Source: Platismatia glauca (taxonomy: Eukaryota; Ascomycota; Lecanoromycetes; Lecanorales; Parmeliaceae). Taken from it: a stretch of DNA of 64,000 nt. A program made the position numbers and the translations under genes. Where the stretch lies: positions 124,001 to 188,000 of the forward strand of contig OY745773.1 of assembly GCA_963556305.1 (NCBI GenBank), in the 5' to 3' direction. Of this stretch, positions 46,222 through 59,102 are shown piece after piece. Each line of letters begins with the position of its first letter. The stretch's first letter is position 1. The notes under the pieces were generated by a model. The model made no database searches, was not told where the DNA came from, and saw only the letters and a program-made list of their open reading frames with translations.

Positions 46222-48133
46222 GATTGCGCCGCTTTGATGCAGATAAACCGATAGATTCTCACTTTCGACCCCAACCACTCCAACCGATTATGAGACTCGA
46301 CCAAGCTTTTGTGCGAAAGCAGACAGTTGGCGAAAGTTGAGCGAGTGACGGCTGTGTGCGCCCGTTGTAGACTTGAGGGTCACGTTTGACGGTGAAGCAG
46401 GGGGTAGTTCAGGGAGCGGCGGCGAGGATTCGGCTGTACCAAAAGGACGGCGCGCGCCTCACGTTGACCGAGGAGACATGGATCAGGGAGAAGGATGAAA
46501 AGACAAAGCAAGACGCAATGCGCTGGATGGTCATGCAGTCGTCAATGATGCCGTTACTGTGCTGGAAGATGCAGAGGATGAGCGGTGGGATGATCATTGG
46601 TCTTGCCAAACCGCAAATTCCCAATGCCTTGGAAAATTGGAAGAGGAAGCGATCCTGGGGGGGTTCCTGGCGACTTACCGTAGTTAGCGTCCCTTTTCCG
46701 CCAAGAGGTCCGCTAATCGTTGATCGTTCCTGATTCCTGATTCCCGAAAGGCTGAATTCAGTATTCACCAACGTGACAGCAGTGATGCTTTGTTTCGACC
46801 ACTGTGATATATGGGTATCGTATTCATCATTTGTGCACCATGCCACGAAACACCGATGTCCCTGACGACCTTGTGTTCGGAGGATGAGAGAGTGTCAGCG
46901 TGTTGAGTATTTCCACGTTACCGAGGTGTGATTTTATCATTTTTAACCCTACTTTAACGTGTCACCGAGAAGAGTGGGGCTGGGGATTGCCTGCAGTTTC
47001 AAATTTAGATCCTTTCAGGGGCTGTTAGTGTGTCGCAACTCGCATGGCAGACATCTGTGCATCCTCACATCTCAACCTCTTCTGCTCCCTTGCTTCATGC
47101 TTGCTTCATGTGCTTGCCATCCCATATCCCCACACCGGCACACCCAGACACCCTCGCTACCTGACCTCTGCACCTACTCTACAGCAGACTCGTCAAATGC
47201 CTTGTGTACTTCCGCCCTGTCAACGATTCGAGAATTCTGTATTTGCAGCCTTTCTCCGGATCATCTTGCTCTTGGAGTGACGGACAAATGACGAAGGCAC
47301 TGCACCAGTGGCAGCTGTGCCGGCGCTATGCTCCATCAGACGCCACGGAATCTCCTGTACGCTTTGGCATGAGGGAAGCACCCACTGTACATAGGTGTTC
47401 ACTTTGCGAGCCTCGTTTTCGGCGACCTTTCGATAGCTAGCTAGGTACTAATGAATGCACACGTCTTTCTGACTCTAATTCTCTAAAGTAACAGCTATGG
47501 CAGTTCGGAAGAGTCATGTGAGTAACATGTTTGATCTCTCGGCAATGACGATCGATCTTCGTCTCCAAGTCGCTCCAAAACCACAATCTGCAACTGTTTT
47601 GAGGTGAGATACCAGGCAAATTATCGACAATAGTAGCAGTCCCGTTCTCTGGTGTAGCGTACAGTATGCACAATGCGGAGTACGGAGTACATGCGGACAG
47701 CAAATGCCACGCTTCCTGATCGCTTGCACAGTCCACAGCCCCTCAAACATAATGCTACTTCATATACGGTTAGCTGGCGGGAGTACCCGGAGCTAATTCT
47801 CGATCGCGGGGCTGCATGAGTCCGCCGGCTGGCAGAGCCTCATGTCCATCATGCCGCTGCGCTGCTTTGGTAATTGCTACAGCCAGCGTTGGACTGGCTG
47901 CCCAGGACCACAGGAAGCTTTACATTCTCCCTACAAGCCCAGTGACCGTTTTCTTTCTTTGATAGAGGCAACCCTATTGGTAGTGGCATCCTGAATTCCG
48001 GATTCCATGGATCCCTGCCCGGTTATGACTGGATTTGACCACTAGAGTAAGCCTTCATCAGCCGGCGTCCGTGGCATGATCATTCCGAGCTGTGAGAGGA
48101 TAGTATCGCTGACGGTCGAATGTAGGGACAACC
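46222..48133. promoter_or_regulatory. Divergent intergenic region between kelch and Kog1 genes
   Basis: 1.9 kb. Frames at 46386-46733 (TTG start), 46409-46846 and 47437-47750 have no recognisable domain. The region should hold the promoters and 5' leaders of both flanking genes; no element identified. Confidence 0.5.
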
Positions 48134-51100
48134 ATGGGGTTATTAAGTTCTCCGCCACCTACGTCGACAATGTTTCGCCAAAGCAACGCTCCCACCGGCA
48201 CCGCCTCGCTGTCTGAAATTCAACTTGGTCAGTCTGCTGGAGGACCTTCACGGGGATCAATAAATGGCCGATCTACTGGTCGACCCCTAATCAACCTCGA
48301 AAATGGTCGGCCAAGTCTTCAAGAGAGCAATAGACTGGAAACCGGGCTGGTGAACGGTCATTCAGCAGGGCATGTAGGCTCACCCGAACCAAGTAATCAA
48401 TCTTTTGAAACCCAGAATATCACTCGAGCTCGGACAGAAAATCATCAAGCCGTCGCTCACCGACCAAAGACATTGATGACTAGGTCAAGGACCAACTATG
48501 AGCCAGAAAACATTTACTTGGCAACGGAAACATCTGTGGAAGAGCATGGTGAACTCCGGCACGGTTGGGAAGTTGAATATAATTCGAGCGAGTTTCTTGG
48601 TCAGCTCAATTCGGTATGAGTCCATAAGTCTCTGCCAAATTCACAATCCGGTTGACTAATGCTTCAAGTAGGAATTCTACATGTACTACACCGATAAACG
48701 GCATGAAAGTGGCGGAAAGCCAAAGGACAGCGAAATGGTCAACCCATTAGAAGACTGGCGTCACAGAGAGCGTTCGAAAACAGTGTCCGCTGCTTTGATC
48801 TTGTGTCTCAATATTGGGGTGGACCCTCCAGACGTTTACAAAACGCAACCCACAGCTATTGAGGAGTGCTGGACAAATCCTATATCGCAGACACAGGCTG
48901 CAAGTAAGATGATGGAGATCATCGGGAAGAAACTTCAAGATCAGTACGAAGGCATGAGCATGAAAACCAGATACAAGCAGTACCTGGATCCATCCGTTGA
49001 AGAGACCAAAAAGTTTTGCACTTCGCTACGACGCAACGCAAAAGAAGAACGGGTTCTGTTCCACTACAACGGCCATGGAGTCCCTTTGCCAACACCATCT
49101 GGCGAATTCTGGGTTTTCAACAAGGACTATACACAGTACATCCCCGTATCAATGTACGACTTGCAAGCGTGGTTGGGAGGCCCCGTCATCTACATTTACG
49201 ACTGTTCGCATGCCGGTAATATCATCGCGAACTTCGACCGCTTCGTTGAAAAGCATGAAGCAGAAAATGCGGAAGCAAGAGCACGAGACCCAAACGCACA
49301 GCTGCAGAATTACTCGAATAATATTCAACTGGCAGCCTGTCAGAAAACGGAGACGCTGCCAACAAACCCAGATCTTCCCAATGATCTCTTCACAGCTTGT
49401 CTCACTACCCCTATCGTCATGTCGATGACCTTCCATGTTCTGGAGAACCCACTGTCTACTGGACTCAATGTCAAAGACGTGCGGAGGGTTCCTGGACGCG
49501 CAGCCGAGCGAAGAAGTCCCATAGGGGAGCTCAACTGGATATTGACTGCTATCACTGACACAATTGCCTGGAATGTGCTCCCAAGGTCTCTGTTCAGACA
49601 ACTTTTCCGTCAGGATCTCATGGTGGCAGCACTTTTTCGAAACTTCCTCGTTGCTCAAAGAATAATGAGGTCTTACGGCTGTCATCCCATATCAACGCCC
49701 GAGATCCCTTCGACTCACGACCATCCTTTGTGGGAAGCATGGGACTTGGCTATAGAGATGGTCTTGTCTCAACTCGACCCTATGTTGAAAGCTGAAGCAG
49801 GTGGTCCATCATACGAATACAAACACTCTACTTTCTTCACTGAACAGCTAACGGCTTTCGACGTTTATCTTCAGCAAGGAGCTCCAAAACAGCAAGCTCC
49901 GACCCAACTACCTATTGTTCTCCAAGTACTCCTAAGCCAGGTCCATCGCCTTAGGGCCTTGATTCTTCTGAGCAAGTTCCTAGACCTCGGCCCTTGGGCT
50001 GTCAACCTTGCACTTACAATCGGAATCTTTCCTTACGTCGTAAAACTCCTCCAATCTCCAGCACACGAACTTAAACCCATCATGATATTCATTTGGGCGC
50101 GCATAGTGGCTGTGGATGCAAAAGCTGTCCAGGCAGACCTGCTCAAAGATAGTGGGTACCAATACTTCACGAAAATTCTTTTTCCAGAGACAGGAATCCC
50201 AGTGGCTAACGCGACTGAACATAAGGCTATGTCTGCCTTCGTCATTGCGATGTTCTGCCGGGGCTTTCCTCAAGGTCAACAAGTGTGCCTGTCACCAGAA
50301 CTGATTGACGCCTGCGTTGGGCATCTCCAAGATTCAGAGAATCCCTTGCTCCGTCAGTGGTCTTGTCTATGTATAAGTATGCTGTGGAAAGATTTTCCCG
50401 AGGCAAAATGGGTTGGCATCCGATGTTTCGCACATCATCGTCTTTGTGCGCTCGTGGTCGATCCGGTACCAGAAGTCAGGGCAGCATCTGTACACGCTCT
50501 GACGAGCTTTCTTGGAATTCCTGATCTCACTGAACAGGTGACGCAAAATGAAGAGACAATCGCTTCAGCTTTGATGTCCATGACAACGGATGGTAATGCT
50601 ATGGTACGGAAAGAGTTGCTAGTGTTCTTTTCTACATTTGTCAAGAGGTATCAGAACAAGTTTCTTGTTGCAGCCTATGAAAACATGGTGGAGGAGAGAG
50701 ATAAACTCATGTACTCTGGCTTCGACAACGGGGTCAAAGTCAACGGCACAGACCAGGATGGTTCGGAGAATGCTCAAAGGTCTATGATATCGCGTAACAG
50801 CGTCCAAAATTCGATGTGGTTGCATCTACTCATCCTGTCCGTTGACGGCCACCCAGAAGTTGCCCAAGCGGCGAGCATCATCGTCGATCATGTCCATGAG
50901 ACTCTGGTGACTTCGCCTCTCGCCCCTCACGCTCTGCGTGTTATCGACAACATCCTTGGATTCATGCAACGATCAGCTGGTCACACTCGGCAGCCGTCAG
51001 CAGCACCACCTAGTCAAACGTCACATCCGACGGCCCCTTCAGGCCCTCAGAACCCGCACAAGAGTGAAGGCTACCTATCCACAGGGCTCAGACGCAATGC

Positions 51101-52758
51101 GAGTGTGGCAGCTGCGCTGAAGTACCTCGGTCTTGGTGGCTCAGGCTCCACGGAGAGCCTGCCATCTTCTTCGGAAACCGCTCATCAGACTGCTCAACAG
51201 AAACGAATGGCAGGTCCAGTGCGTCCAGGGATACCTGCAGAATGGAGCACTCCGCCCAATCAGAATGATACCACATCAACATCGGCGAAGTATCAGAGAG
51301 CGAAAATCCCGTTACCGAAAGACTTCAAGAAACATGATCCTAACGAGCCGGCGGCATTGCCACTGGAAAGCGTCTTCTTCGAATGGTCCATCGAGGTAAG
51401 GATTCTTTGCAACGCCATGGTCTGTTGCCACCGGACTAACCTGATAGTACTTTCGTGAACCGCAAATGAAGCCCAACGAGCCGGATGAGCCAGGTAGTGA
51501 CGATTATAACTCTCGATTATGGAGGAGAAACCGCAACGAGAAGACACTTGCAATGACCCAGCCGCTCAAGGGAGTCGCGGGTAGTAGCCCTTGGGATGTG
51601 CCTACTGGGTTTTTCAACAACGGAAGTCAGCCGACGAGCATGTGTTTCCATCAATTTGAGGATCATCTTGCTATCGCCGACGATCGTGATAGCATATGGT
51701 ATGTCATACTAAAATCCACTAACGACACAACCACTCATTGAACGTGCAGTATCTGGAATTGGCAGCAGAGTAGCCGATTGAATCGATTTTCGAATGGCAA
51801 TCCAAAGGGATCTCGTATCAATGAAGCTCGCTTCATCAACGAAGATGATCAAGCTCTGATAATGACTGGCTCTTCAGATGGTGTTATCAAAATCTTCCGA
51901 AACTACGAATCAGAGGACGTCGAATTGGTCTCTGCCTTCCGTGCACTTTCAGACATCGTTCCGAGCAATAAGAATGCTGGACTGGTTCTGGATTGGCAAC
52001 AAGGCCAAGGCAAGTTGTTGGTGGCAGGAGACGTCAAAGTCATCAAGGTGTGGAACGCTGCAACGGAGATCTGCACCAGTGTATGGCCGTTCCTCCTCGG
52101 TTCGCTCGAGAAAGATACTGACGACAGCAACAGGACATCCCTGCCCGCTCCGGCTCCTGTATAACCTCCCTGACCTCCGACCAAGTCGCTGGCAACGTCT
52201 TCTGCGCTGGCTACGGCGACGGCGTCATCCGCATCTTCGATACCCGCCAAAAGCCTGCCCTGGCCATGGTTCGATGTTGGCGAAAGCACAAGCAGTGGGT
52301 CACTAACGTGCACATGCAACGTGGTGGGTTCAGGGAGCTCATCAGCGGGTCGAGGAACGGAGAGGTGAAGCTGTGGGATATCAGGAAGGATGACCCGATC
52401 AGGGAGGTCTCGGCCACAAGCGACACAATGAGGACGCTGAGTGTCCACGAGCATGCCCCGGTCTTCGCTACGTGAGTCCCACCCTTGCAGTCCTCCATCC
52501 TCCTGCTAATCCAGAACTCCGCCCGCCAGCGGCTCCGACACCCACGCCCTCACCGTCTTCAACGTCAACGGCGCGAGCATCAACACGATCCATCCCTACA
52601 CCCCGTTCCTCACGTCCGCAAAGACCAGCCCCATCGCCTGCACGTCGTTCCACCCCCACCGCATGATGCTCGCGGTGGGCAGCCTCGGCCACGGCCACGT
52701 CAACGTCTACACTTGCGTCGGGAAGGTCGCGGCCCACGACCGACTCAGCGCCACATGA
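48134..52758 (+). CDS. kog1: Kog1/raptor, TORC1 subunit
   Basis: Six exons: 48134-48613, 48672-51395, 51448-51698, 51750-52080, 52134-52471, 52530-52758 (1450 aa). A ~120-residue disordered N-terminus precedes the raptor N-terminal conserved (caspase-like) domain at about 160-390, with RVLFHYNGHGVPLPT and IYIYDCSHAG in the positions of the caspase-type His and Cys. HEAT-type helices follow (WAVNLALTIGIFPYVVKLL, SENPLLRQWSCLCISMLWKD, VPEVRAASVHAL), a Ser/Pro linker, and a WD40 propeller at about 1050-1450 (GSSDGVIKIFRN, GDVKVIKVWN, GYGDGVIRIFDT, GSRNGEVKLWDI). Raptor presents substrates to TOR kinase. Exon joins keep frame and restore WD40 strands. It is convergent with the aspartyl-tRNA synthetase gene. 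Confidence 0.96.
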
Positions 52759-53198
52759 GGCAAATCAGGAGGGATCGTGATTAATTTTTTCAGCGTGGTG
52801 GGGACGAAGGCGTGGTGTAATGGGGGACGGTCGGATCGGGCGCTTGTGGGACGATGCATACGGCGTGAGCGAGGCTTTGGTGGCTCTTTTAGCGAGGCGT
52901 TGGATAGGCAGGGTGCGGACCATCTATATATCATGACGTCGCGCGATGGGAAGGTCGCAAGACTTGCATTTGTTCTGGAGTAGGTATGCCCCTATGTACA
53001 GATCGACGCGGGGTGCGACTCGACCGCGCGCACAGCCAGTCGAGCGAACCGGTTGTCTACCCGATGTCCCGTCCGGAGTACGAAGCATACACAGCCAGCT
53101 CGCACCCACCCTTCCCAGTCCCGTAGACCGCGACGACGACTCGGGATCCCCAGCCTCCACCTCGCCCAAACACGCCCCTCCCCCTCCCCTCCTGCCCT
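52759..53198. other. Convergent intergenic region
   Basis: 440 bp between the stop codons of Kog1 and the aspartyl-tRNA synthetase. Nothing recognised besides expected 3' sequence. Confidence 0.5.
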
Positions 53199-55019
53199 TC
53201 ACGGCGCCAACCGCCCCGGGTCCCTCGGGAACAGCGTCGCCTCCCGGATATTATTCAGCCCGAGGAAAAACTGCACGATGCGATTCAACCCCAGCCCGCC
53301 CCCGCCGTGCGGACTGCACCCCCACCGGAACGCATCGGTGTAGTGCCGGAACCCCTCGTCCTCGGGCTGGAGGCCCTGCGCGCGCATGCTGGCGAGGAGG
53401 GCGGCGTGGTCGTGGACGCGCTGGGCGCCGGACATGATTTCCTGCCCGCGCATGAAGAAGTCGTAGGAGTTTGTGAGGGCGGGATCGCGGGGGGAGGGGT
53501 GCGTGTAGAAGGGGCGGAGGGCGCGGGGGAACTGGTCGATGGTGTAGAAGTCCGTGTGGTGCTTCGCGAGGATGATTCTGCCGAGGGCTTTTTCTTGGGC
53601 GGTGCTGTGGGGGGGGGGGGTCAGTTGGGGGGTTGCGGCTGTAGGGGAGATGGGGAGGGAGGGGGGATGGAGGGATGGGGAGATGGAGGGATGGGGAGAT
53701 GGGGGGTGGGACACTTACTCGATGTCGGAATGCGGCTCGCCGCCGTCGATGCCGGCTTCGGATAGGAGCGCTTTGGCTTCCGCGAAGGTGATGCGGACGG
53801 CTTTGTCGCCGGGTGGTAGTTTGAAGGTGCCGGCGTCGGGGTAGCCGGCTTCCCTGATGGTGTTGGTGAGCTTCTTGGGCAAGTCTTCCGTCTGTAGGCC
53901 GCGGATGATGTAGATCATGAGGCTTTCGCCAAAGGAGAGGACTTCGTGGTAGTGGTGCCGGATGGTCATTTCGAAGTCGAGACCGGTGAACTGCGACGCG
54001 GATTAGATTATGGGGCTGCAGGATGGGATTCCATCGGGCAGCGTAACGTAACGTACCTCTGTGAGATGCCTTTTCGTGTTCGAGTTCTCGGCTCTGAAGA
54101 CCGGTCCTATCGAGAACACCCTCTTCATGCCTCCAGCTATTGCCATCTGCTTGAAGAATTGCGGACTCTGCGTCAGGAACGCCTTCTCCTCGAAATACTT
54201 GACCTCAAAGACTCCGGCCCCCCCTTCTGTCGCTGCACCGGCTAGGTATGAGGGTTGTATGTTTGTAAATCCGTTCTTGTCCATGTATTCGAAGAACAAC
54301 CTGGTGACCTCGCTTTCTAATTTCCTTATGGCTCCACTCGCAGGTGCTCGTAGCGATAGAACTTTGTTATCAAGCCGCGCTTTGAGTCCCACATTCGGCA
54401 TTCCCTCCTTTTCAGCTTCTCCCTCCTCTTCTCCCGGCGGAGGTTGGTTGCAGTCTTTTACTTGTACCGGCAGCTGTTCTGGAGCCTCAGCAATGATGTA
54501 GATGCTCTCAAGATGAAGCTCATGATGGGATATGCTAGTCGATTTGACCTCCTCCTTCGGCGCTTTCACAAAGCCCGTAACTCGTACGAGGGACTCCGTG
54601 TTGAGAGCTCCACACCATTTGATCATCTGCCTCGATATACTCTGCCCTCCTCCTTCAGCTACGACAACCTGGATGCTGTCGATGCCATCCACCAGTACAA
54701 GAAAGCCCAGCTTCGCAGATTGCACCCTCGCATTCCCAACTCTTGCTTCAAACGTGACCCTGCTGTCCTCTTCAGCACCTTCGAGGTCTGCGAGATCGAG
54801 AAATCTTTCCGCATAAGGGGGGGGGGCTTCGTAGTCGAGGCGGCCGTATAGATGACGGGCTGTGTCGTTGGCCGCAGCTTTCTCTTTCTCTTCTCGTTCC
54901 TGCTGTTCTCTTTTGGCTGCCTTTTCTGCCTTCTCCTTTTCCTTTGCAGCTTTCTTCAATGCGTTCTTGCTAGGTTTCTCTCCTTCCGTAGGAACAACGA
55001 TTCCCCCAGCCTCCGACAT
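53199..55019 (-). CDS. dps1: Aspartyl-tRNA synthetase, cytoplasmic
   Basis: Three exons on the minus strand: 55019-54057, 53990-53719, 53604-53199 (546 aa; yeast enzyme about 557). A Lys/Glu-rich N-terminal extension (ALKKAAKEKEKAEKAAKREQ) is typical of eukaryotic AspRS. An OB-fold follows (VTFEARVGNARVQSAKLGFL), then the class II core with motif 2 FRAENSNTKRHLTEFTGLDF across intron 1, the Asp-binding loop area FYTIDQFPRALRPFY, SYDFFMRGQEIMSGAQRVHD and motif 3 GGGGLGLNRIVQFFLGL ending LFPRDPGRLAP. It charges tRNA-Asp. Motif 3 has Asn where yeast has Glu (GLNR versus GLER). A run of about ten C occurs in codons for APPPY. Intron 2 is a G-rich minisatellite on the plus strand. Confidence 0.94.
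53605..53718 (-). repeat. G-rich minisatellite-like intron of the AspRS gene
   Basis: The 114-nt intron 2 holds, on the plus strand, a run of about 12 G, then repeated GGGAGATG and GGAGGGATG words to 53709. The coding strand is therefore a continuous C-rich tract up to the CAG acceptor. Confidence 0.75.
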
Positions 55020-55296
55020 TGTCGTTTACGCAAACCCCGATTGGCGATGAACCCGGTCAATTAGTATGGGATTGTGTACTTTTACTGGTGATTTGTTCTC
55101 TTTTTGAGGTCATGCAACGGGAAGAGTTGTGGTTGTGAGGATAGACTTGGGCAGTAAACAAAGGTTTGAGTAATTTATTTAGGCGATGAGTCATCAAAAA
55201 GTGGACGACTCTGATATGTTTGAGTCAAAAGGTATCGGTCACCCAAGTTGTAATAGAAACCCAACCAACTCCTCGGCAGTCCACGCTCATGTTAAA

Positions 55297-56372
55297 TCAA
55301 ATCAGCTCGTCTCCCGCCCCTCCCACACTATCCTCAATTGCCTGTATGACGTCTCGCTCCGAAAAAGTAGGTCCGGAGCCATCACACACCACCTTCTCTT
55401 TCAATATCTCAGATACGTCCGCTATGTCCACCAAGCCCTTCCTATATAGCTCATGGTGCTGTATGAAGTCCCAAGCCGCGCCTGTTGCAAGCAAACGCTC
55501 GCCAGTCGTCGCGGAGATCTCAATACGGTGTGATATAGGCTCTTCGGGACCCGAAGTATGGTGTTCCGCAAAAGCCGCATTGAAGGTGGATGGGGAGTAT
55601 ATCATCGGTCCAGAGTTGAGACCGTCTGGACTGGATTGTCCTTCTCGATGCGCATTATGAGTTTGTTCGTGAGGTGGTGCTCTCCTCGGAGTGGTAGTTG
55701 CGCGTAGTATCTCGTTTTGGGTGGCTATCCGATCGAGTTCTCGCTTCAGACGCTCATTTTCCGTCATCAGATCTGTAGAGTGGGCATCCATGGACTTGAG
55801 CTTGAGTTCAAGGTCTTTGACGTGCCGCTCTTTCCGTTCGCGAAACGCTCTTTGTCTGCAGACGTGTTAGCGGGCAGGAACTCTGAGGACCGCTTTGGTT
55901 CCGGGCTGTGGTACGCTGCTCTGTTCTGCGCCTTTCGCCGGCTCTGTGCAGGTGTGAGATTGTCCTTGTCATCATCACTACTTCCCCTTCCCGGGGCCTG
56001 ATCAAAGTCTACATCCCCAGACAGTTCTTGAGATAACGAGCGATCATAAGGCAGTGGCAAAAGGTTTGGGATCGAATCCGCTCGATGAATGGAGAGGGGG
56101 GGAGATTGCGTTGACGGGATGAGGGGCGTAGGGTCGAAGTGGGCATTTTGGTCGAAATACTGGAAAGTGTTTGGATCATAGACGTCCTATGAGAGTCAAG
56201 CAATTAGCCTCCAATTCGAAAATAGGAAAGGGCGAACCCAATGCTCGGTAGTTACCAGAGAGTCGTTCTGCGGCTCTTCATGTGGGGTAAATGACAGGTC
56301 TGGCTTTGGTGGAGCAATGCCGAAGAACTGGTAAGGTTGGGTGGGTGGAGGAGCAAAGTAGGAATAGTTCAT
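55297..56372 (-). CDS. AP-1-like bZIP transcription factor
   Basis: Three exons on the minus strand: 56372-56256, 56186-55915, 55855-55297 (315 aa). The N-terminus is Pro/Tyr/Phe rich. The basic region lies at about 118-147 (TPAQSRRKAQNRAAQRAFRE) and contains NRAAQRAFR, the signature of Yap/Pap1-type fungal bZIPs; intron 2 splits it between NRA and AQRA, and it is only legible after splicing. A leucine zipper follows (LELKLKSMDAHSTDLMTENERLKREL in two parts). The C-terminal 60 residues (TGERLLATGAAWDFIQHHEL ... DIADVSEILKEKV) have the look of a conserved fungal tail. No Cys-rich redox domain like that of Yap1 is seen, so an oxidative-stress sensor role is not supported. Confidence 0.92.
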
Positions 56373-57735
56373 GATTGATTTCGACAAGTGGAGAATAGGA
56401 AAGAGGATCAGAAGAGTAAGGTAGAACGAGAGAGGAAGTTGTAGAGGAGGAGGCAACGGAAGTGGAATGCAAGAGCAGCAGCGGTGAAGATGGTTTAAAC
56501 GAAGCCGCCTCGGCTCTAAATACATGGAATGGGTGTACCTGCTACCGAGGAATAGGAGGGGTAGATTTGATAGGTGCAGTCGGCAGTACCCGAGGCACAA
56601 TCTTCAGCCTTCAACCTTGGAGCTTCAGCCGCGGCGTGCCTGTCATTATAATACCAAAGTAGTATTGCCCGCCGTCAATCGATTGCCAATGGGTCGGCTG
56701 TTGATTGTTTATTAATCGTGTAGATCATGTTGAATCGTTCCTTGTCCCACGCTGCACGTCCCGATGGACGGATACTGCAGATTTCCACATTCACAGGTCA
56801 CACAACAGTACGTACTGTCGTACTCACGATCAATATTGTCATTTCATTGCTGGAAGGCGACGGGAATAGGTTGGCTATCCGCACTTTTACAGTCGCTTCT
56901 GCTTGCCGGTCCAGTGTTTCCCAATTCCCATGGGTCGGTGACCATGGATGATGGACGTGGCTTGGGATCGGCTGCTGCTGTCCCTCGGGGAGCCATAAAG
57001 GTCGAAATGAAGCGGGAGCCGGTCTCGATCATGCAAAGACTGCCCGTCATGCAGGAAACATGCGAAATTCCATCGCCTGTCATTGGCCCTGCCGGGCGCT
57101 GGATAACCTTAAATGGCGCACCATAAAGGCGGTCAAGTCCAAGGGTCCAACCAGAGCGATAGTGACGCGCGGAATAGTACAGAGTACCCGACTGGGCACC
57201 CTCTCCGTAAAATCGCCCCCACAGATGCAGCGGTATCCTTATTCATCGTTGAGAGCACAGCTACAGTATCTTGTAAGCTGGGAAATTGGTGACAAGGCGC
57301 GGCAAAGTCCAACGATCCACGCATTCATCATCTCAAGCGTCGGCGAATCCGACAAGCGAGAGAAATCCCCTGAAAAACATGGCATCTCTCATTCGTGTCC
57401 TATACTCAAATTCTTGACATGGTCACGAGAGGCTTGCATGCTCAGAGCTCGTCCGCACATCTGAGAAAAAGACGCCGGCATCCATTTTTCTGCAGCCTCC
57501 TGGAAACACCCCACGTATTGCGTTGACCTCTTTTTGGATGTAGACAGTATCACCTCGATAGACTTGGACGGGGCCTCCTTGACTCCCTGCAGGTGTTGGC
57601 CATTCAGGGTCATCCCTCACCATTGGAGCGGGTGCTAGTATGGTAGAGAGTTTATGACTCAATGAGCATTCTTAACGATTTGTCCCCGCAGGTATGCACA
57701 GCGTGGCGTTGTAATCTGTTCGCTGCAGATGCATT
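56373..57735. other. Intergenic, promoter of the bZIP gene
   Basis: 1.36 kb without a supported gene. Frames at 56764-57126, 57060-57464 and 57389-57662 lack domains. The left part should be the bZIP promoter and leader, the right end the 3' UTR of the Plp2 gene. Confidence 0.5.
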
Positions 57736-58668
57736 TCAGTCCCAGTCATCATCGTCGTCCTCAACTGTAGCTGCATTGAGATGTCCTGTACGAATGCTGC
57801 TATACGGCTCGTCTCCATTACTTCGTGTAGAATTGACGACACGGTGATCGGTTGCCTTCGAAGCGCCGACGCCAACCAACAAATTCTGCAGATCTATGTG
57901 AAGTCAGTCACTGGTCATTCAAGGTTTCGCAACATTTCGTCCAGACAGGGCGTACCTTTGATGGTCGTCTGTTCTCCACCGAGCTCCCTCAGTGTTACCA
58001 CTTGCTTTTTGATATCTCCATCTCGATACACTAGGATTGTTGGGGTGTTCCGCTCAGGATAGCCTTCAATGCACATGTCCGCCCGTATTTCACAGAATTT
58101 GACGTCTCCAAACTTTCGTGCCATTTCACGCCACAGTTCGGTCAGCAATCGAGATTGAATGTTAGTACCAAGTGATGAAGTCAGAAGAACCAAGACGAAC
58201 GCCTTGTTGGAGGCTTCCGTAACGTCCTTAGAGTAGTCCGGCTTTTGTAAAGGGTAGACCTGATTGAAGACGCTCGCTGTCGCTATTGTCGATAGCTCCA
58301 CCATTCGCTGGTTCCTTCAAATACCGCAATCAGAACCCTAGTTTCCGAACAGCGGCTGGGGCAGACACCCACCGGTACTTCTCAAGGAAAGCTTCGTCTT
58401 CTTCATCTTCCAAAGATTTCAACTCATCAAGGTCTTTGTCTTCAAGCCGATTCTCATAGGCTTGCTTTCGGGCTTCGGTGAGAGCTTCCTGAATGAGTGG
58501 TGTGGGAGAGGGAGGCTTCTCTGGGATTACGCCGTGCTTGCGGAGGATGTCATTCCTGCAGGTGAGTGAGGTTAAATCTCGCCAATTAATGAGACGGATA
58601 CGCTCAACTTCATACCATTCCGTATCGGCATCAGGATCATCCAGCGGCACGTTCATTGGCATATCCAT
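57736..58668 (-). CDS. plp2: Phosducin-like protein 2 (Plp2)
   Basis: Four exons on the minus strand: 58668-58616, 58555-58373, 58314-57956, 57893-57736 (250 aa). The joined protein has the family N-terminus (DADTEWNDILRKHGVIPEKP), an acidic helix (LEDKDLDELKSLEDEEDEAF), the phosducin motif EKYRNQRMVEL, a thioredoxin-like domain (FVLVLLTSSLGTNIQSRLLTE ... VKFCEIRADMCIEGYPERNT ... PTILVYRDGDI) and a very acidic end (VEDDDDDWD). Plp2 proteins assist the CCT chaperonin in folding actin and tubulin and are essential in yeast. Intron 1 (60 nt) is in frame and stop-free; its retention would insert 20 residues into EWNDILRKHG. It is divergent from sec21. Confidence 0.95.
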
Positions 58669-59102
58669 ATTTGGATGTCGTATTGCAGGGGAGGAAATTC
58701 ACGAAAATACCTCGCATCCCTAGGAGTGGAGGTACGAGTAGTCGAGGTACGAGGTCGAGCAGTCGAGTACCAAAGTAGAAAAGCGCCTAGTGTGCCTGAA
58801 ATGTTTGCGGCGGTTTCATTGGCCCACCGTAGTCTCAGCCCTACATACAAGAGATCTGGCGCTGGGAGCTCCCAACTTTACATCTGCCTGCCTGATCATT
58901 GATCTTGACTCAATAACCCCCACTCGCTCTGAAAGTGACCAAGGCAATAACAATTGGAAGATGTGGAAGAGACGTATGCGCTAGAAATCAGATGCGCTGC
59001 AAGCCCAGTGCCCAATCCTAAGAGGCCTGTCACCAACACTTCCGAGGGAGTTTGTGGGCTTGAAATCCAAAATCTTAGTCTCAAGCTCAGGGTATCTTCA
59101 CC
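58669..59102. promoter_or_regulatory. Divergent intergenic region between plp2 and sec21
   Basis: 434 bp between two opposite start codons. Near 58710-58765 there are repeated GTACGAG/GAGGTACGAG words. It must serve both genes. Confidence 0.55.

Noticed and set aside
46386..46733. Plus frame of 115 codons in the kelch/Kog1 divergent region
   Set aside because: TTG start, overlapped by an equally long antisense frame, no domain; better read as promoter/leader.
53307..53765. Gly/Val-rich plus frame opposite the aspartyl-tRNA synthetase
   Set aside because: Antisense shadow of a GC-rich exon and of the G-rich intron; the minus frame carries class II motif 3.
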